Below are positions 1 through 12,650 of a stretch of 64,000 nt of DNA, in pieces; positions within the stretch are counted from its first letter, which is position 1, and every line of letters starts with the position of its first letter. Position numbers and translations under genes: made by a program. A model generated the notes under the pieces. The model did no database searches. It saw only the letters and a program-made list of their open reading frames with translations, and was not told where the DNA came from. The stretch is taken from the NCBI GenBank assembly GCA_030268105.1, contig BSDZ01000080.1, positions 4,961,501 through 5,025,500 on the forward strand. Direction: 5' to 3'. The stretch is from Volvox africanus (taxonomy: Eukaryota; Chlorophyta; Chlorophyceae; Chlamydomonadales; Volvocaceae).

Positions 1-1717
1 GAGGCAGGTGCTTGGCAAGGAAGGCTTCATCATCTAGGCACCTATGTAAGGGGTGGGGTGGGCGGTAGGTGCATGGTGGTAGGTGGACACAGGAACAGGT
101 CATCATCAGGAAAAGTCGGAAAATACGAAGCGCGCGCTGGGTATGGCCAATGTCGGGAACATGGAAGGTCGAGGCGTTTAGCAAGCGGAACATGACGAAT
201 GGGATGAGACGTTGGATGGCGGAGTATGAGAGGCACACCATGGAAGGAGGAGCCAGTCAGTGAAGAAGCGAACATTGCCGCTGATTTCCGGATTGGGGTG
301 ATAGTGGGGGTTGGTAAACATGGAGGCTTATTCGGCATTGTTACTCTCCATTGTTAAATCTCACGATTTAATCATTTGATTAAATCGTGAAGGGAATGTT
401 TAAAATTAGATATGAGGGGAATACGTCTTGTTAAGAAAGTACTGAGGGTTTCAACCCTATTACCCTACCACCACTACCTCTTGGCGTACCCCAAGATACA
501 CAGTACCGTACTTAATATGATAGATGAGTGTCAGGAAAGAATTGCCCCAGAAGCAGAGAAGGAGAACGAGGACCGTTCAGAAACTGTAACTAACTTTTCA
601 GCACGTGGAGGGGGGCATGAATGTCGGTGATAGTGCAGGGAGAGTGGAGACTGGCGGCCGGCAGGGGTGGTTAGCTGACCTAGCCTGGAATTACGCCAGG
701 ACGACTAGCTATGAAGAAGCCGCAGGACCTGCTGGACGAACCAAGGAGTATGGAGATGGAGGGATTCGATCAGTACTTGTGACAGCGGTTATGGGTTCAC
801 ACAATCAAACGGGATTACACCGGAGCGGGAAACGAGTGGGGAAGTACGTGGGTTAGGCAGGATGTGGTGCGTATCCAAAACCCCGTTGGTTAGGACAGGG
901 GCTTATTGGCGAGAGGTGGTATTGTCGGTAAATGGGGGAGAATGTCGCAGCTTTTGCAGGGTAGGGAGTGGCAATCCGCTGAAAGTGGGCGGAGTGCAAC
1001 TTGGTAGCAGGATCCATGATGTGGACAAGACGATACGCCGGGATAAGAGAACAACAGACTAGGTGCAGATGAAAGGTAAGTAAGAAAAGGAGAATTGTTT
1101 TGGTGGGGTCCAGTGCCGCAGGTACACCGGAGCAGTGGTATAGAGGCAGTCGAAGTGATAAGCATTGTGGAAGGCGTAGCAAGGCCTAGGGCGGTAAGGA
1201 ATAGCTACCCATGTACGTGAATAAAAAACATGGATTCAGCCCAGGGGAATCTTGGCTGGATAACTTGGCATAATCCTGGATCGAAGTGTACGGCCAGTCC
1301 CGGCGGACCTGTCCTGCATGCCCAGCTCCCCTTGTTACACTTTCCCAGAATCCCCAGGGACACGCCTTCCCGACAACAGATTGAATCGCAAGAAGCTCTA
1401 TGGTTACAGTCTCGAAAGCTGAATGAGGAATGTCATCAAGACTCATCACGGTGTTTTACAGGAATTGGCGCGGAGTTACCGTACTTTCTCGTACAGGCCG
1501 TCCGTACCCGTCGTGCGCGGCCTTCGGTGGAATGCATCTGACTGCTTTCTTATTACTTGATACAAGTACAATGTATTAAAACGCCTGTGCGAACCCTCAA
1601 GGGCCGCTTCTTTAATTCGCGCCGGGACTCTCAGAATCGTTATGAGGGATAGCCCAAGCGCACCTTAATGCTCGTTTGATAGATAAATTTTGATCACTGA
1701 GTTGATCAGCCATTGAT
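1..1717. other. Gene-poor leading region, no recognised gene
   Basis: No reading frame here shows a recognisable domain. The short open frames on both strands have no family motif and no convincing splice pattern. The last hundred bases (about 1612-1717) are probably the 5' leader of the SR-rich gene that starts at 1718. The only structured element seen is the AT-rich palindrome at 361-390. An unrecognised gene whose exons lie mostly outside the window cannot be excluded. Confidence 0.5.
361..390. repeat. Perfect inverted repeat (hairpin)
   Basis: Two perfectly complementary 14-base arms, TCACGATTTAATCA and TGATTAAATCGTGA, are separated by only two T residues. The element is AT-rich compared with its surroundings. 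It has no U-tract that would suggest a bacterial-type terminator. A MITE core or a cruciform-forming site is possible but unproven. Confidence 0.85.
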
Positions 1718-4700
1718 ATGGGTGTTGATCTTGACGAGCCGCAGGACCGTGAGAGGAGCTCACGGAAGCACAAAGAGAAGGATAAGAAGGACAAGAAGGA
1801 CAAGAAGGAGAAGCGAGATAAAAAGGATCGTAGAAAGGACAAGGGAGTGGATTCCTTTAAGCCGGTATTAACAGATGATGCAGACGGCGCAAAAGCTAAC
1901 GGAAACGAATCACCCGCGCAACTGCCTCCGCTGGCTGATACTCCTGAGAAGAGGGTTTTTCCCAGGCGCGCCGGATGCCCAAGCCGCAGCCGGAGTCGCA
2001 GCAGAACTCGTCGTGTGAGCCCAGCGCGTGTTGAAAGGAGGTTACAACAGCACGATAGGGCCAGCCCCGTGCGCGGACGAAGCGTGAGCCCCGAATTTGA
2101 GCGCAGACAACGTGGTGGGAGACGCAGCAGGAGTCGTGAGGGATACGGACGTGTCAGAGACAGAACACCGCGTCGTGGTGACGATGCCGGTAACGGGAGA
2201 AGGCGCAGCCGTAGCCCGGCTGCTCGCGTCGCGCGGAGGGCGGACCGCAGCCGCAGCAAGAGCCGCAGTCCCGAAGCCAAGCGAGGTATGTTCAACAGCC
2301 CTGATGGGGTGAAGCCACCGCGATCAAAAGCTGCAGCACGTCACAGCCGAAGCCGGAGTCGGGAGCGGGGTAGGGACCGGAGCCGTAAGGAAGGACGGCC
2401 TGGTTGGGCCAGTCCTGACGCAGTGCTGAAGGGGCGCGCAAGCCGCAGCCGCAGCCGCAGCACAGTGCGTGGCGCCAAGCGACGTGCCAGCCGCAGTCGC
2501 AGCCGTAGCCCACAGCGTGGCGCAAAGTGCCGGAGCCGCAGCCATAGCCACAGCCGTGATGCGGGTCGGCGGACAGGTGCCAGCAAAAGCCGCAGCCGAA
2601 GTCGAGGGCGAGGATACAGCCCAGAAAGCAAGCGTGCGCGGAGCAGCAGCCCCGGCAGGCGGAAGGAGCGCTTCCGAAGGGAGCGAGAGTCTAAGCACAG
2701 CTCACGTGAACGAGATCTGGAGCTGAAAGACAGGGAACGAGATCGCCGGGACAAGGATCGGGGTAGGGAGCCCGATATGGATCGGGAGAAGGACCATGAG
2801 AAGGGCATGGAGCGGGGTCAGTGGGGCGATCAAGATGCTGCTGAGAAGGCAGCTGCTGAGGCAGTATCACCAGACAGCGATGGCGCAGGCACAGGCAGCG
2901 GCGCAGGAGCAGAGGCAGATGATGATCGAACGGGCGGTGAAGAGTTAAGGAGGACCAACGTAGCTCCCGATGTGGGGAGCGACGATGATGCCGCTGCCAG
3001 CGATGACGCTCGTGACACCGATGTCGAGAATTTCAAGCATCCTGGCACTGCCAGCGGTGACCAGGCCGGGCCGGATTCGCACCTCATGGATGTTGAGCCA
3101 CCAGCACCCAGTGACGTGGTGCCCGAACACAGCGAGGCTGGCATAAACGGCGGTGTAAGTGTTGTAATGGTGGGGGAGGAGCCGCCGTCGCCGTTACACT
3201 TGCCCTCGGGACGTGTGCTTGAGCCGAATCCCCCTCACGGAGGCGAGGAAACATTGGGGACTTTAGGGGAGACATGCGTGGACATGGAGTACCTCGGCGA
3301 TGAGGGCACCGCCATCGCAGTGTCCACTGCCGAACCTCTAGCATCTGTGGGCGTGGGAGAGTTGTTGACTGCCGCAAGGGAGGCGGCGCCGCCACAGCCG
3401 CAAAAGCGTTCGCGCTGGTCGCAGCCCGTCAACGCTTCCCCGTCGGAACTGCCTCCGCCACCGCCATTGCCCGCGGGCGGCTTGCCCCCAGGGGCCATGG
3501 TCACCGGGCTGGTCGATGTCAACTTCGTTTTTGAGGGTGACGTCAGCCGCATGACAAATCTGGAGATCCAGCAGCAGTTGGACATCCTGCGGCAGGACGC
3601 GACTGCGCCATCAGTGCCTGCTCTGGCGGCGCGCGGTGCTGCCATTGCTGGCCTGCGGAATGTTCCGACAGGCACTGCACCCGGCGAGCTGCCCCTATCA
3701 TCTAAGGCCAAGGAACAGCAGCGGCGAGAACGGCAACGCAAGCTGCAGGAGGAGCTAAGGCGGCGGCAGGCTGAGGCGGCGGCACAGCCGGTGACAGTAG
3801 ACTCACTCTTTGACGCTGACTTGGCGGCGGCGCAGCGGCTCTCGATTGCAAAGGCCGCAGCCGCTGCGGCGGCAGCGGCGGCGGCTCCGACGGAGGCGGC
3901 GGCAGCGCTGGCTGCAGCTGTCGCTGCGGCCGAGGTGGAGGCCGCGTTGGGTGGTGGCAAGGCCGCGGCTGCCGACACTGCTACCAAGGGCAGCAAGAGT
4001 GAGGCCGGCGGTGGTGCAACCACAGCAACGGGAGGTGCTGACGGCGAGGAGAAAAAGAAGGGCTTCATGCTCATTCGCAAAAACAACTTGCTGCCTGCTC
4101 GGAGGGCGGTTTTCAACCCGACCAGTAAGACGGCGGCGGCGGCGGCTGCCAAGGCGGAGGAGGAGGAGGCTTCCAAGGCGGCATTATTGGCTGCCGCAGC
4201 AGCTAAGAGTGAGAAGTCGGGGATTTCCGCTAGCGACATTCCTGCGTTCTGCGTCGCGGATTGTGAGGTTTTGGTCGGGCCACGAGCGGGGACTAGCGAG
4301 TGTGTAAGTCCGCAAGAGGGCATACATACTCATGTAAGGCCTGGCGCAAGAGGGCTCAGAGGGTAGGGTCCTTGGGAGGCATGGGTTCATCTCCAGGTGC
4401 TAACCGGGGGGGGACGTTGAAAGCAGCTGTCAGGTATTCAACCCGGTAGTAGTAGAACCCGCGGTGATCCGATTTCACCATGACGCCATCATGATGCCCC
4501 CGCGCCGCAAAGATTGTGGCTATCATCGTATTGACGACAACGTCACTTCCGTACCACTGTAGCGGTTTCAGGAACGAACACTCTTGATAAGCACCCGATG
4601 CAGTGGTCGGAAGCTACGGAGCTCGCCTCGACAGCTGAACTTGCCCCTGGTGCTGCTCTCGCCAGGTGCTGCTGCGGAGGCCAACTTCATGGAATCAATG

Positions 4701-7227
4701 GTGGAGGAGTTCATGGCGGCGAGTAGGAAGGCCGATGAGTCGGGCAGATCGGCCCCGGCGGCAGCAGCTTCCAGCGGAGAAGTCCCGACGAGCGCAACAA
4801 CAGAAGCGGGTGGTGAGGAAGACAAGGAGTATGAAATTGGGATTGACGAGGAAGACGACGGTGCGCCGCCGCCGCCGCCGCCACCGCCCCCCCCGCCGCC
4901 CACCGCCGTAGCTGTAAGTAGATGGGATGTGTGTGTGTGTGTGTTGGGGGGGGAGGGAATGACGGCTTATCAGGTCCATCTGGTACTGACGTTGTTACGG
5001 ATGTGCTCTGCCGCAAGGATAGCAAGTGTTGGGATTTCCCTGCCTCCGTCTGCAGAGCGTGCAGCTGGGGTTGCAGTGCAACGAAAAGCCGGGCGGCGTC
5101 AGCAGCATCTTATGCACCCCGTATGCACTGTCACCCCTTGCAACTGCCGTTTGCGGCACCTCCAGAGTGGGTCTGGGTCTGGGCGAGCCGCATGATGCCG
5201 TTATCCTACAATAAGTACTCTGAATCAAAACCCAACCCAGAAGGCGGGTTCGGCTGCAAGTGGACCCGAGGCCAGTGGCCCTATCCGATGGTCGACGCCC
5301 TCAGCGGATCCGGCGTAACAACCCTCTGGAATACTCTTTGTTTTTGCCGCGTCATGATGAAAGGATCCCACAGTACTGCGATCATATATGGCATGGGCTC
5401 CAAATACGCGCGCCGTCCCATATGCCACCTAGACCGTGTCCTGCACCTGCACGCCCTCCTGTTCTCTGCATTGCCGTCCGGAAACTGAGTCTTTCCATGC
5501 GGCCACTGAATCGGTCAATCCCACAGGGACCAGCGGCACCACACTGGCCACCGCCACAGCCGCAGCCGTTCGGAAGCGCGCCACCACCACCCCATCCCCC
5601 CACCGGGCCCTACCCTCCCCCGCACCCCCCGCCGCCGTACATGGGCTATCCGCCGCCGCTGCAGTCGCAGCCACCGCCATACGGTATACCGCCGCCATAC
5701 GGCATGCCTCAACCGGCGCCACTGCCGCATGGATACCCGCCACCATATCCGCCCTACGGTCCTCGGCCGCCGGCACCGCCGCCGGGGGGCCCACCCGGTG
5801 TGCCACCACCCCGGCCGCCGCCGGGCGGGCCGCCAGCACTGCAGCACTTCGGCCAATCCTTGCCACCCCCGGGTCAGCCACCGTTGCATCACGCTGGGCC
5901 CTCCGGCCCTCCGCCACCGCCCTGGGCGTCGCCTTCTGGCGGTCCATTGCCACCACAGCCGCTGCGGATGGGAGGGCTTGGTCCATACGGTCCTATGGGC
6001 GCCTTCCGCTCCATGGGCCCTCCGGGAGGAGGTCCTCCTCCGGATGGGCCGCACCAGCACGCCCAGCACCAGCACTTCCCGCAGCCGCAGCCGGCAGGGT
6101 TCCCACACGGCGGTGGGCCGCCGCCACCACCTCCGCCACGGGGCATGCACTCGAGCGGACAGCAGCAGCAGCAGCTCCTTTCATCGCAGCAACAGACACA
6201 GCAGCAGCAGCAGCAGCAGGAGGGTCCTCAGGGGCCGCCTCACATTCAAGCAACTCACCCCCAAGGCCAGGAAAGTCCGGGCCGTGCCGCACCAGGCTTA
6301 GGAGGGCCGCCGCCGCCACCGTGGGCGGGTGGGGCGCCTTCACTGCCGCCAACGTCAACGGCTCAGGCACCAGATGCTGCCCACCATCAAGGCCCACACC
6401 ACCAGGCCCTGCACCCACCGCAGCAGCAGCAACAGGCTCCACCCCCGCTCAGGTACGTATTGTATGAATGCTCGTTTACCCAACAAGCTGCGCGGGTCTT
6501 CGGACATGCCCCACATGGTATTCAGCAGTTTGCACTTGGTGTCCGATACGCATTAGATCATTAGGTCAGCTCTTAGTGATGTTGCGGCCTATGTTCGGAG
6601 AGATCCGCGTTTGGCACTGAAGCACCGGGTACTGAGGTCATCCACTGCACGATTCGAGATCACAGTCTGGTCTCGAATGGCTTGGTGGCCTAATTCTATC
6701 CTATTCCCCTTTCTCACGAGTTGGCAATCACCTCCATTTGTAACACGACGGAGTGCAATGCCCCCCCCGGCGTAATCGTTGTCACCCGCAGGTCTGGACC
6801 CATGTTCAGTGGCCCGTCCGGGATGCCTGGATCACCGCGCTTCGGTACAGGGCAGCAAGGTGGGGCCCCCGGCCTGCCGCCATCCCAGCAGCAACTGGGC
6901 GGGCCGATGGGTCAACCGCCGCCGCCGCTGCACCATCCCCATCAGCACCCGCCGCCCCCTCAGCATATCCATTCATCCGTAGGTCCTCCGGGCCCGCTAG
7001 GTGGTCCAGCCGCCCCACCGCCGCCGCCGCCATCGGGCAATGGGCCTAGCAGGATGGGATCCTTGAGCAGCGGCGGGCCCGCCGGCCCGATGGGTCCCCT
7101 GAGTCCGGGCGGCGGGAGCGGCATCAACATGGCCGCCTTTGCCCCTCCGCCTGACCTGATAGGCCTGGTGCCGCCGCCGCCCCCGCCTCGGGCTACACAG
7201 AACGGGGACTCCGCGGTGCCAAGATGA
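1718..7227 (+). CDS. SR-rich, proline-rich splicing-factor-like nuclear protein
   Basis: Four exons fit in phase: 1718-4303, about 4635-4913, 5527-6452 and 6792-7227, giving about 1408 residues. The N-terminus is very basic (repeated KKDKKDKK), followed by a long RS domain (about residues 85-340) packed with SRSRS and SRSP blocks. Next come an acidic segment, a KRSRWSQ motif, a helical region with charged RRERQRKLQEELRRRQ, poly-Ala runs, an acidic stretch before polyproline, and a C-terminal half of PPxY, GPP and poly-Gln repeats. RS domains are known to mediate spliceosome and nuclear-speckle contacts and to be phosphorylated by SR kinases, so a pre-mRNA processing role is inferred. No RRM or zinc finger is visible, so it is not a classical SR protein. 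The intron 1 acceptor is uncertain: in-frame AGs at 4571, 4604 and 4634 all fit. Intron 2 carries a short GT run near 4928. Orthology is not recognised. Confidence 0.65.
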
Positions 7228-8094
7228 GGTAATGGAAAGTGTGAGAGCAGGTGGTGCTGACGAGGGGTGGCATAGACGCTTAATGGTCTCTGTTAGAATG
7301 TTTGCCAAGACTGGGACGGAAACCTTCATGGCTCCGCAGCAGATCGTCTTTGCACATTCAAAGGTTCATGTGCAAGTTGCTTGGGGGGTGTCTGCGTTCC
7401 CGGTTGATTTACACGTTTGGCTCAACTTTGTTGGGTAGTTAAAATCTGTTCTGTGTACATATGGGGCGAGGCTGGAGCTAGCAGCTTGCAGCTAGGGGCG
7501 GGAGGTTATTATTTTCCGGTTGGAGTATTGCGTGTTGGGGATGCACACGGGTTTTACGATGCGGTCAACGAAGTCCACGATCTCATAAGTCTGCAGGTCT
7601 GGCGCCTCTATTTGACCGGTGCTCCGGAGCAGGCGGTCCATGGGGTCCCAGCAGCCGACCGAACAGGAGCGGGTGGCGAGGTCGTGACCGAACACACCGC
7701 GAAGGGGACGGGGGGGGACAAACGCACCTCCAGGGGGCCCAAGAGGTTGCAGACGCGCGACATGGTTGGCGTTACTAGGTCAGCGATGGGGCAGGTGCTC
7801 ACTCAGCAGTCAATAATCTTCCTGACTGTGGCTCGCGGTGTTTACCGTGGCGCGCTATGGATCACGGCGGCGGGGAGCGGGGGACAAAAAGACAACGAGT
7901 GTTGCGTCCGGCGGTGCGTTGTCACGGAGTCAGGGAGTTCCGCGCAAGCGCTGAACGTAACGTTGGTTAAACTCCGGGTTGTGTGCTATGGCGGGTGGGT
8001 GGCGAGTTGCGTACCTTCCTGGGGTGCGTGCGTTATAGGGTTGGAGATTGGGGGGTTGAGCAGGGCGGGAAAAAAGGTCCATAATTACAGCCAG

Positions 8095-8099
8095 TGCCG
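8095..8099 (-). terminator. Putative poly(A) signal of the DHRS4-like gene
   Basis: Minus-strand TGTAA, the chlamydomonadalean poly(A) signal, lies about 210 bases past the stop codon at 8310. Confidence 0.5.
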
Positions 8100-8155
8100 T
8101 AGTGCCATACGAGCGGCGCCTTTGAAAGGATACACGGCATTCCAACTCGTTATCT

Positions 8156-8160
8156 TGTAA
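8156..8160 (+). terminator. Putative poly(A) signal of the SR-rich gene
   Basis: TGTAA about 930 bases after the stop codon. Long 3' untranslated regions are usual in volvocine algae. The signal lies beyond the minus-strand signal of the facing gene, so the two transcripts would overlap. Confidence 0.5.
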
Positions 8161-8309
8161 AGGCTGTTCGGCCGGTTGCCGCAAGGGCATCAGCGCAGTC
8201 GAATAGCAACACAACTGCACATTTATTAACAGTCTAGCCCACAGCTTGGCGGCGACACACTGCCAGTGATCGACAGTTCATTCACATGGCACTATCCTTT
8301 CACGACAAC

Positions 8310-11300
8310 TCACAGCCTGCTGTGCATTCCCCCCGCCACCACTATCGTCTCCCCAGTCACATACGCCGCGTCTGGAGACACCAGGTATGCAACAGCGGCC
8401 GCCTGTTCCTCGGGCCGTCCCAGCCGCTTAAGCATTGTAGTCTCCGCCTGCTGGGCGGCCTGCGACATGCGGAATGTGGGTGGGGGCAATGCATTCGACG
8501 AAACTTGCCAACAGAAGCCGGCACAGCGAAGTGGGTGGAGCAGGGGCTTTTCGCGATAGAGGACCGAGGCACGGGGCGCGCTGATGGCGCGGGGATCATT
8601 ATGTCAAAAGACGCGAAGGCGAGGCGAAGCCAAACCTTCGACTTGGAAGACAGGGGCATGGTGCATTTACTAAGGGGGGAGGCTGACAAACAGCCGGATC
8701 TCCCACAATTGCAAACACTCGCGAATACGACGTGTGGTACAGTGACCAACTTGAAAGAATGGTGGGGAAAGCTGAGAGAAGTTGGATTGGATCTCACCAG
8801 GGAATGGAAAAGCGCCGATGAAGTGCTGCCTGGAAAAGCTATGCCGTACGTATGACACTTCTTCTGGGCATCATGCCTCTTTGGGCCACCCCTCTGCCCC
8901 GTGCCCGATGCATGGCTCCCGCGCTCAAACCCCACGGCCCCCCCCACACAAACGGTTGGCCCCCACCAGCTCCGGCGTCTGCACCAGAGCTGCAGAGAAC
9001 TTTGTAGGTACGATCCCCGGCGCCACGCAGTTGACCCGCACCCCCTGGGGACCGAGCTCCGCTGCAAGGCCCTTGGTCTGTGCACGTGAGGCGGCGGTCC
9101 ACAAGGTACAGGCCAGTGAGTAGGAGGGGAGGTCACGAGAGGGCAAGAGGGCGCTGAAAAGCAGTCCGGCCCCAGACCGGGCCAGGCGTAGGAAGGGCCA
9201 TGATAACAATTGTGCAATGAAATTTAGTGAATGTTTACATCGTAGTTTCAGCCAGATGATTAAACGATTGCCATGAAAAGTTAATATTCTATATACAATA
9301 TGGCAATTTTGGAACTCGGCGATTTTAGGTGAACCTGCCTGTGCAAGTACGATGCATTACAGGTCGAGCGTGGTAACGGGTTGCGGCGTGCGAACAGCAG
9401 GAGGTGCTGTTGGGGCAGCAGTCGGCGGGATACTGCCAGTGTGTATGGGGGGGGCTTACAGCGACACCCATTTAACACACCCAACCAACACACCCAACCC
9501 CGGGAGAGGTGCTGAGGTGCGGGACTTCTGTGCAATCTCAGTTCCCGCAGTGACCAGCCCGGAAGTGGAGGTCTAGGATGTAGGGCACGACGACACGTGA
9601 AGGATCTGTCGCAGTTCGCCCCCACTGAGTTGCCACCTTTGAGCTGCCCCCAAACATTCCATCATCAAACGATATCAGATGTACAGTGCCCCATCACCTG
9701 CAGGCCCCTACGCATCTCCCCTGCGCCTAGCCAGTTCTCCCCCTTTCTCCCGAGCCGTCTCACGCTAAAGCCCTCGCCAATATGCACCGCACACTCCTCG
9801 TGTAAATGTAAGACTGGCGCAAAGGAAAGGTCAAGTGTTTGCTTACCAGGCCCAGTAGTGCGGTCTTGGACACGGCGTACATGGCGATGGGCGCCGGCGG
9901 GCTGTAAAGGGACCGATCGGGGGTTCTCTCATGTCCAAGGTGGAAGGGACACGCCAGGAACCCAGGCATGAACCGAGACAGGTCGAGGAACGCCAACCCA
10001 ATTACATAATAGCATGGGTTAGCTATCAACTAGCCGGTCCATCCGACGAAGCTGCTTTTAGAACCTGGCGCTGAAAGCCAAGGGGGATGTTAACACCTCC
10101 TTTCCGTAACGCGTTCACCACTCGCCTGTCGTCACATCGCGTACACGCAAACACACGCAGGTAAAGTTCTCAGAGCCCTTGCTTGCTGCCCCGCTTGGGC
10201 TTTCGTCCTGTTAAGGCAGTCGATTGGCCTTTGCACCATCTTGCAAACCTATTACATTGGTCTCTTACCCCAAATCTCGATGGGATGGCAAGCATTCTAC
10301 GGCATTCTCTTCTACGCCATAATAGCCTTCTAAGACCCCCAAACGCTATCCGAACCGGCAGTGCAGTCCCTGGCGACAAGAGCTCCCTCACGTGCCCTCA
10401 GCTTAAGCTTATTGCGACTGCTCGTAGATGTCGCAGACCTATGAATCAGCTATGAAAGGCCGGAACTATGGATGGATCAAGATATTCCTTTCCCTACGCC
10501 TCGTGATGCCAATTCCCATCAAATGAAGCTTCTGTTCACCAAGTGCGGCAAGGAAAGACTCACCTGAAAGCCGTCACCGAGGAGACGAATACGATGGACG
10601 CACCCCGCCGTTTGAGCAAGTGGAGCAGCACCTCCTGGACCAGCAGCAACGCAGACTGCACCAGGAAGGGAAGGAAAGCGACATAAGAAAATTGCCGCTG
10701 CGGGTCATTGCTAAAACGACGTGATATAACAAGTTGTGACGCGAGGAAGGGTAAGGAATGGGCAAGGTGGGTGAAAAACGTGAACCCGGACAAGTCAGTG
10801 GTGGTGTCATTTAGGCATGGGGGCTTTGGACCTGCGGAAGGCAGCGTCTGGAGGCATTGGAAGCCCACCCTGAAGCCCGGTCCCCGCCGAATCGCCCGGT
10901 CCATGCCGCGGGAAAAGCCGCTTACCTTGATGTTGATATCGAGGATCTTGTCGATCACGTCCGGTGGCGTCTCCGCCAGCGGCCCCGACCCGGGATTCAC
11001 TGCTGCATTGCTGACCAGGATATCAATAGCGCCGTATCTCTGAAGTGGGGAAATTTTTTGAGCAGGGTTGGGCGTAGAAGCGGGCCGCAGGGAGCTAAGT
11101 CACGCTTTGGCGAGACGTCAAACTGCATTAGAATGCCATTGGTTGCAAGGTATCAAGCGGAGGGTCAAGCGCCTTCAACTCCTTGCTTTTTCTGTAGCCA
11201 CGTTTGGCTGTCTGCTACTACCATGTAAGCTTGAGTTCTTGTACTCCGCACAAGCTATGACATGCTCCACCCTTTGCCTCCCCACCAAACCTATATGCCC

Positions 11301-12050
11301 CTCCTTCTCATACCATGAGGCTGGCCTCCACGGGATAGATGAGGGCCTATCTGACCCCCATCCACCCCATTCCCTGCTCCGCACCCCAGCGACCCCAAAG
11401 CCCCACCTGTACGCACTGCTCCACAAGCCGCTTCCGCTGCTCCGCGCTACCCACATGGCATGCGCATCCCGACACCTCCAGGCCACGGTTCCGGAGCTTT
11501 GCCACCGTCTCGTCCACGTTGGATTGCTTCCTGTGGACGCAGCAGGAGGGACAAGGGAGGGCCAAAGGCAACGGCACCGGGTTTGGGCGCACCCTGGTCG
11601 ATAGGCCACTTGTTTACAGAAGAGGGCATTGCAGCAGGATGTGAAGTTTGCGACTGCGCCTAGCTCTGGGCGAGCTGAGCTTGAAGAGAGAACTCGAGAG
11701 GAGAACAGGGAATCCGCTGCTCTTCATTACCTGCTGCATATGAAGACGCTTGCACCCTCCTGCGCACACATATCAGGCACGCATAGTGAATGATTCCAGC
11801 GTTTAACGCAAGAAGAGTATGCCCCGCAGGGCTTCTGGCAGTGAACAGTGGCGCTATCTAGTAACGGAAACGTTTAGTAGCACTTAACAGCAATTTGCAG
11901 TCCTATTAGGTTAACTGATAGCATGCGTGTGCGTACCCTTGCAAGGCGCTCAGCGGTCGCGAGGCCAATACCTGCAGTTGCAGCTGTGACGAGAGCTACT
12001 TTGCCCTCTAACCTCTTACACTTGGGAACCTCCGTAGGTTGGCTCATCAT
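8310..12050 (-). CDS. DHRS4-like peroxisomal short-chain dehydrogenase/reductase
   Basis: Eight exons join in phase: 11937-12050, 11731-11759, 11407-11530, 10926-11039, 10564-10655, 9847-9901, 8967-9077 and 8310-8459, giving 262 residues. The Rossmann-fold NAD(P) motif reads TAATAGIG (22-29), with Ala in place of the first Gly, as in the DHRS4 branch. SNAA (99-102) matches the NNAG position. The catalytic set is Ser153, Tyr166 and Lys170 (YAVSK). A KQSNVDETV segment after the second strand and VNCVAPG near 200 are typical of the family. The C-terminus is SRL, a type 1 peroxisomal targeting signal also found in animal DHRS4. DHRS4 enzymes are known to reduce carbonyls such as retinal and alpha-dicarbonyls with NADPH; the algal substrate is unknown. 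Exon 2 is only 29 bases long. The start Met is the first of two adjacent ones. It is divergent from the LRR gene at 12651. Confidence 0.9.
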
Positions 12051-12650
12051 TCCCGGGATTTTCTAGCATCAAATTTGTATAAATGCGGTTGTCAACACTT
12101 TTGAGGGGCCGACGTGCTCAGGTGCAGTACTAATTGCTAAGAACAAAGTAATATGCACAGGTAATACATCATAAAAACCTGATGCGGCTTTCTGCATGTA
12201 AGAACTTCCAATCGATTTCGCTTGGTTGAGCTGACAGTTCCGGTCTTCTGACGCGGCACGCAATATACAATTTCAACCGTCAACCAACATGGGCAACGAC
12301 TTGACGACTCGTTAGAAAGCGTTTCAAGACCAGTATGTGTTAGTATAGGTCAGCCCCAAACCCGAACTTTTTTTAAAACTATTCGCGTCGCGAGGGCTCT
12401 GAGTGCCACGCTCGGAGTCAGGGCTTGACCGTCACGCGTCGCTTGGGACGCATCCTTGACTAAAGCCTATAAATTTTGGAAAATATGCGCCTCTAATATA
12501 TTCGTGAAGATGGTATCAAGTTCTAACGGTTGCCACAATTGCTGCCGATGCGTGCAACCCGGGTACTAATAGTGCTACGTGTGTCGAAGGAAGATGTAGG
12601 AGGCCCAGTTGGTCTAAAGCTCTTCGACTTGGTTGTATCAAAAGGGCAGC
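12051..12650. promoter_or_regulatory. Shared divergent promoter region
   Basis: Six hundred bases separate the start codons of the DHRS4-like gene (-) and the LRR gene (+), so both promoters must lie here. The stretch contains an A/T-rich block near 12365-12380 and a GC-rich stretch near 12385-12450 with repeated TCGCG and CACGC words. No defined TATA box was identified with confidence. Confidence 0.4.

Larger units (their letters stand above)
7228..8309. other. Convergent 3' untranslated region
   Basis: This stretch lies between the stop of the SR-rich gene (+) and the stop of the DHRS4-like gene (-). It contains a plus-strand TGTAA at 8156-8160 and a minus-strand TGTAA (forward ttaca) at 8095-8099, so both 3' untranslated regions probably fill it and may overlap by some tens of bases. 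A long plus-strand open frame (7417-8160) has no recognisable domain and is judged to be untranslated sequence. Confidence 0.6.

Noticed and set aside
361..390. Rho-independent terminator
   Set aside because: The hairpin is AT-rich, has a 2-base loop and no following U-tract, and the surrounding DNA is algal.
3235..4323. Long minus-strand open frame (362 codons) opposite the SR-rich exon
   Set aside because: It is the mirror of Ala- and Arg-rich coding sequence with high GC at third positions. Its Ala/Ser composition follows from the plus-strand repeats and it has no domain.
5429..6442. Several long frames on both strands over the proline-rich exon
   Set aside because: They are other-frame readings of CCG/CCA repeats. 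Only the plus frame of 5527-6452 joins its neighbours in phase at both splice sites.
7417..8160. Plus-strand open frame of 247 codons
   Set aside because: It has no domain, no splice partner and weak composition, and it lies between a stop codon and a TGTAA signal, so it is best read as 3' untranslated sequence.
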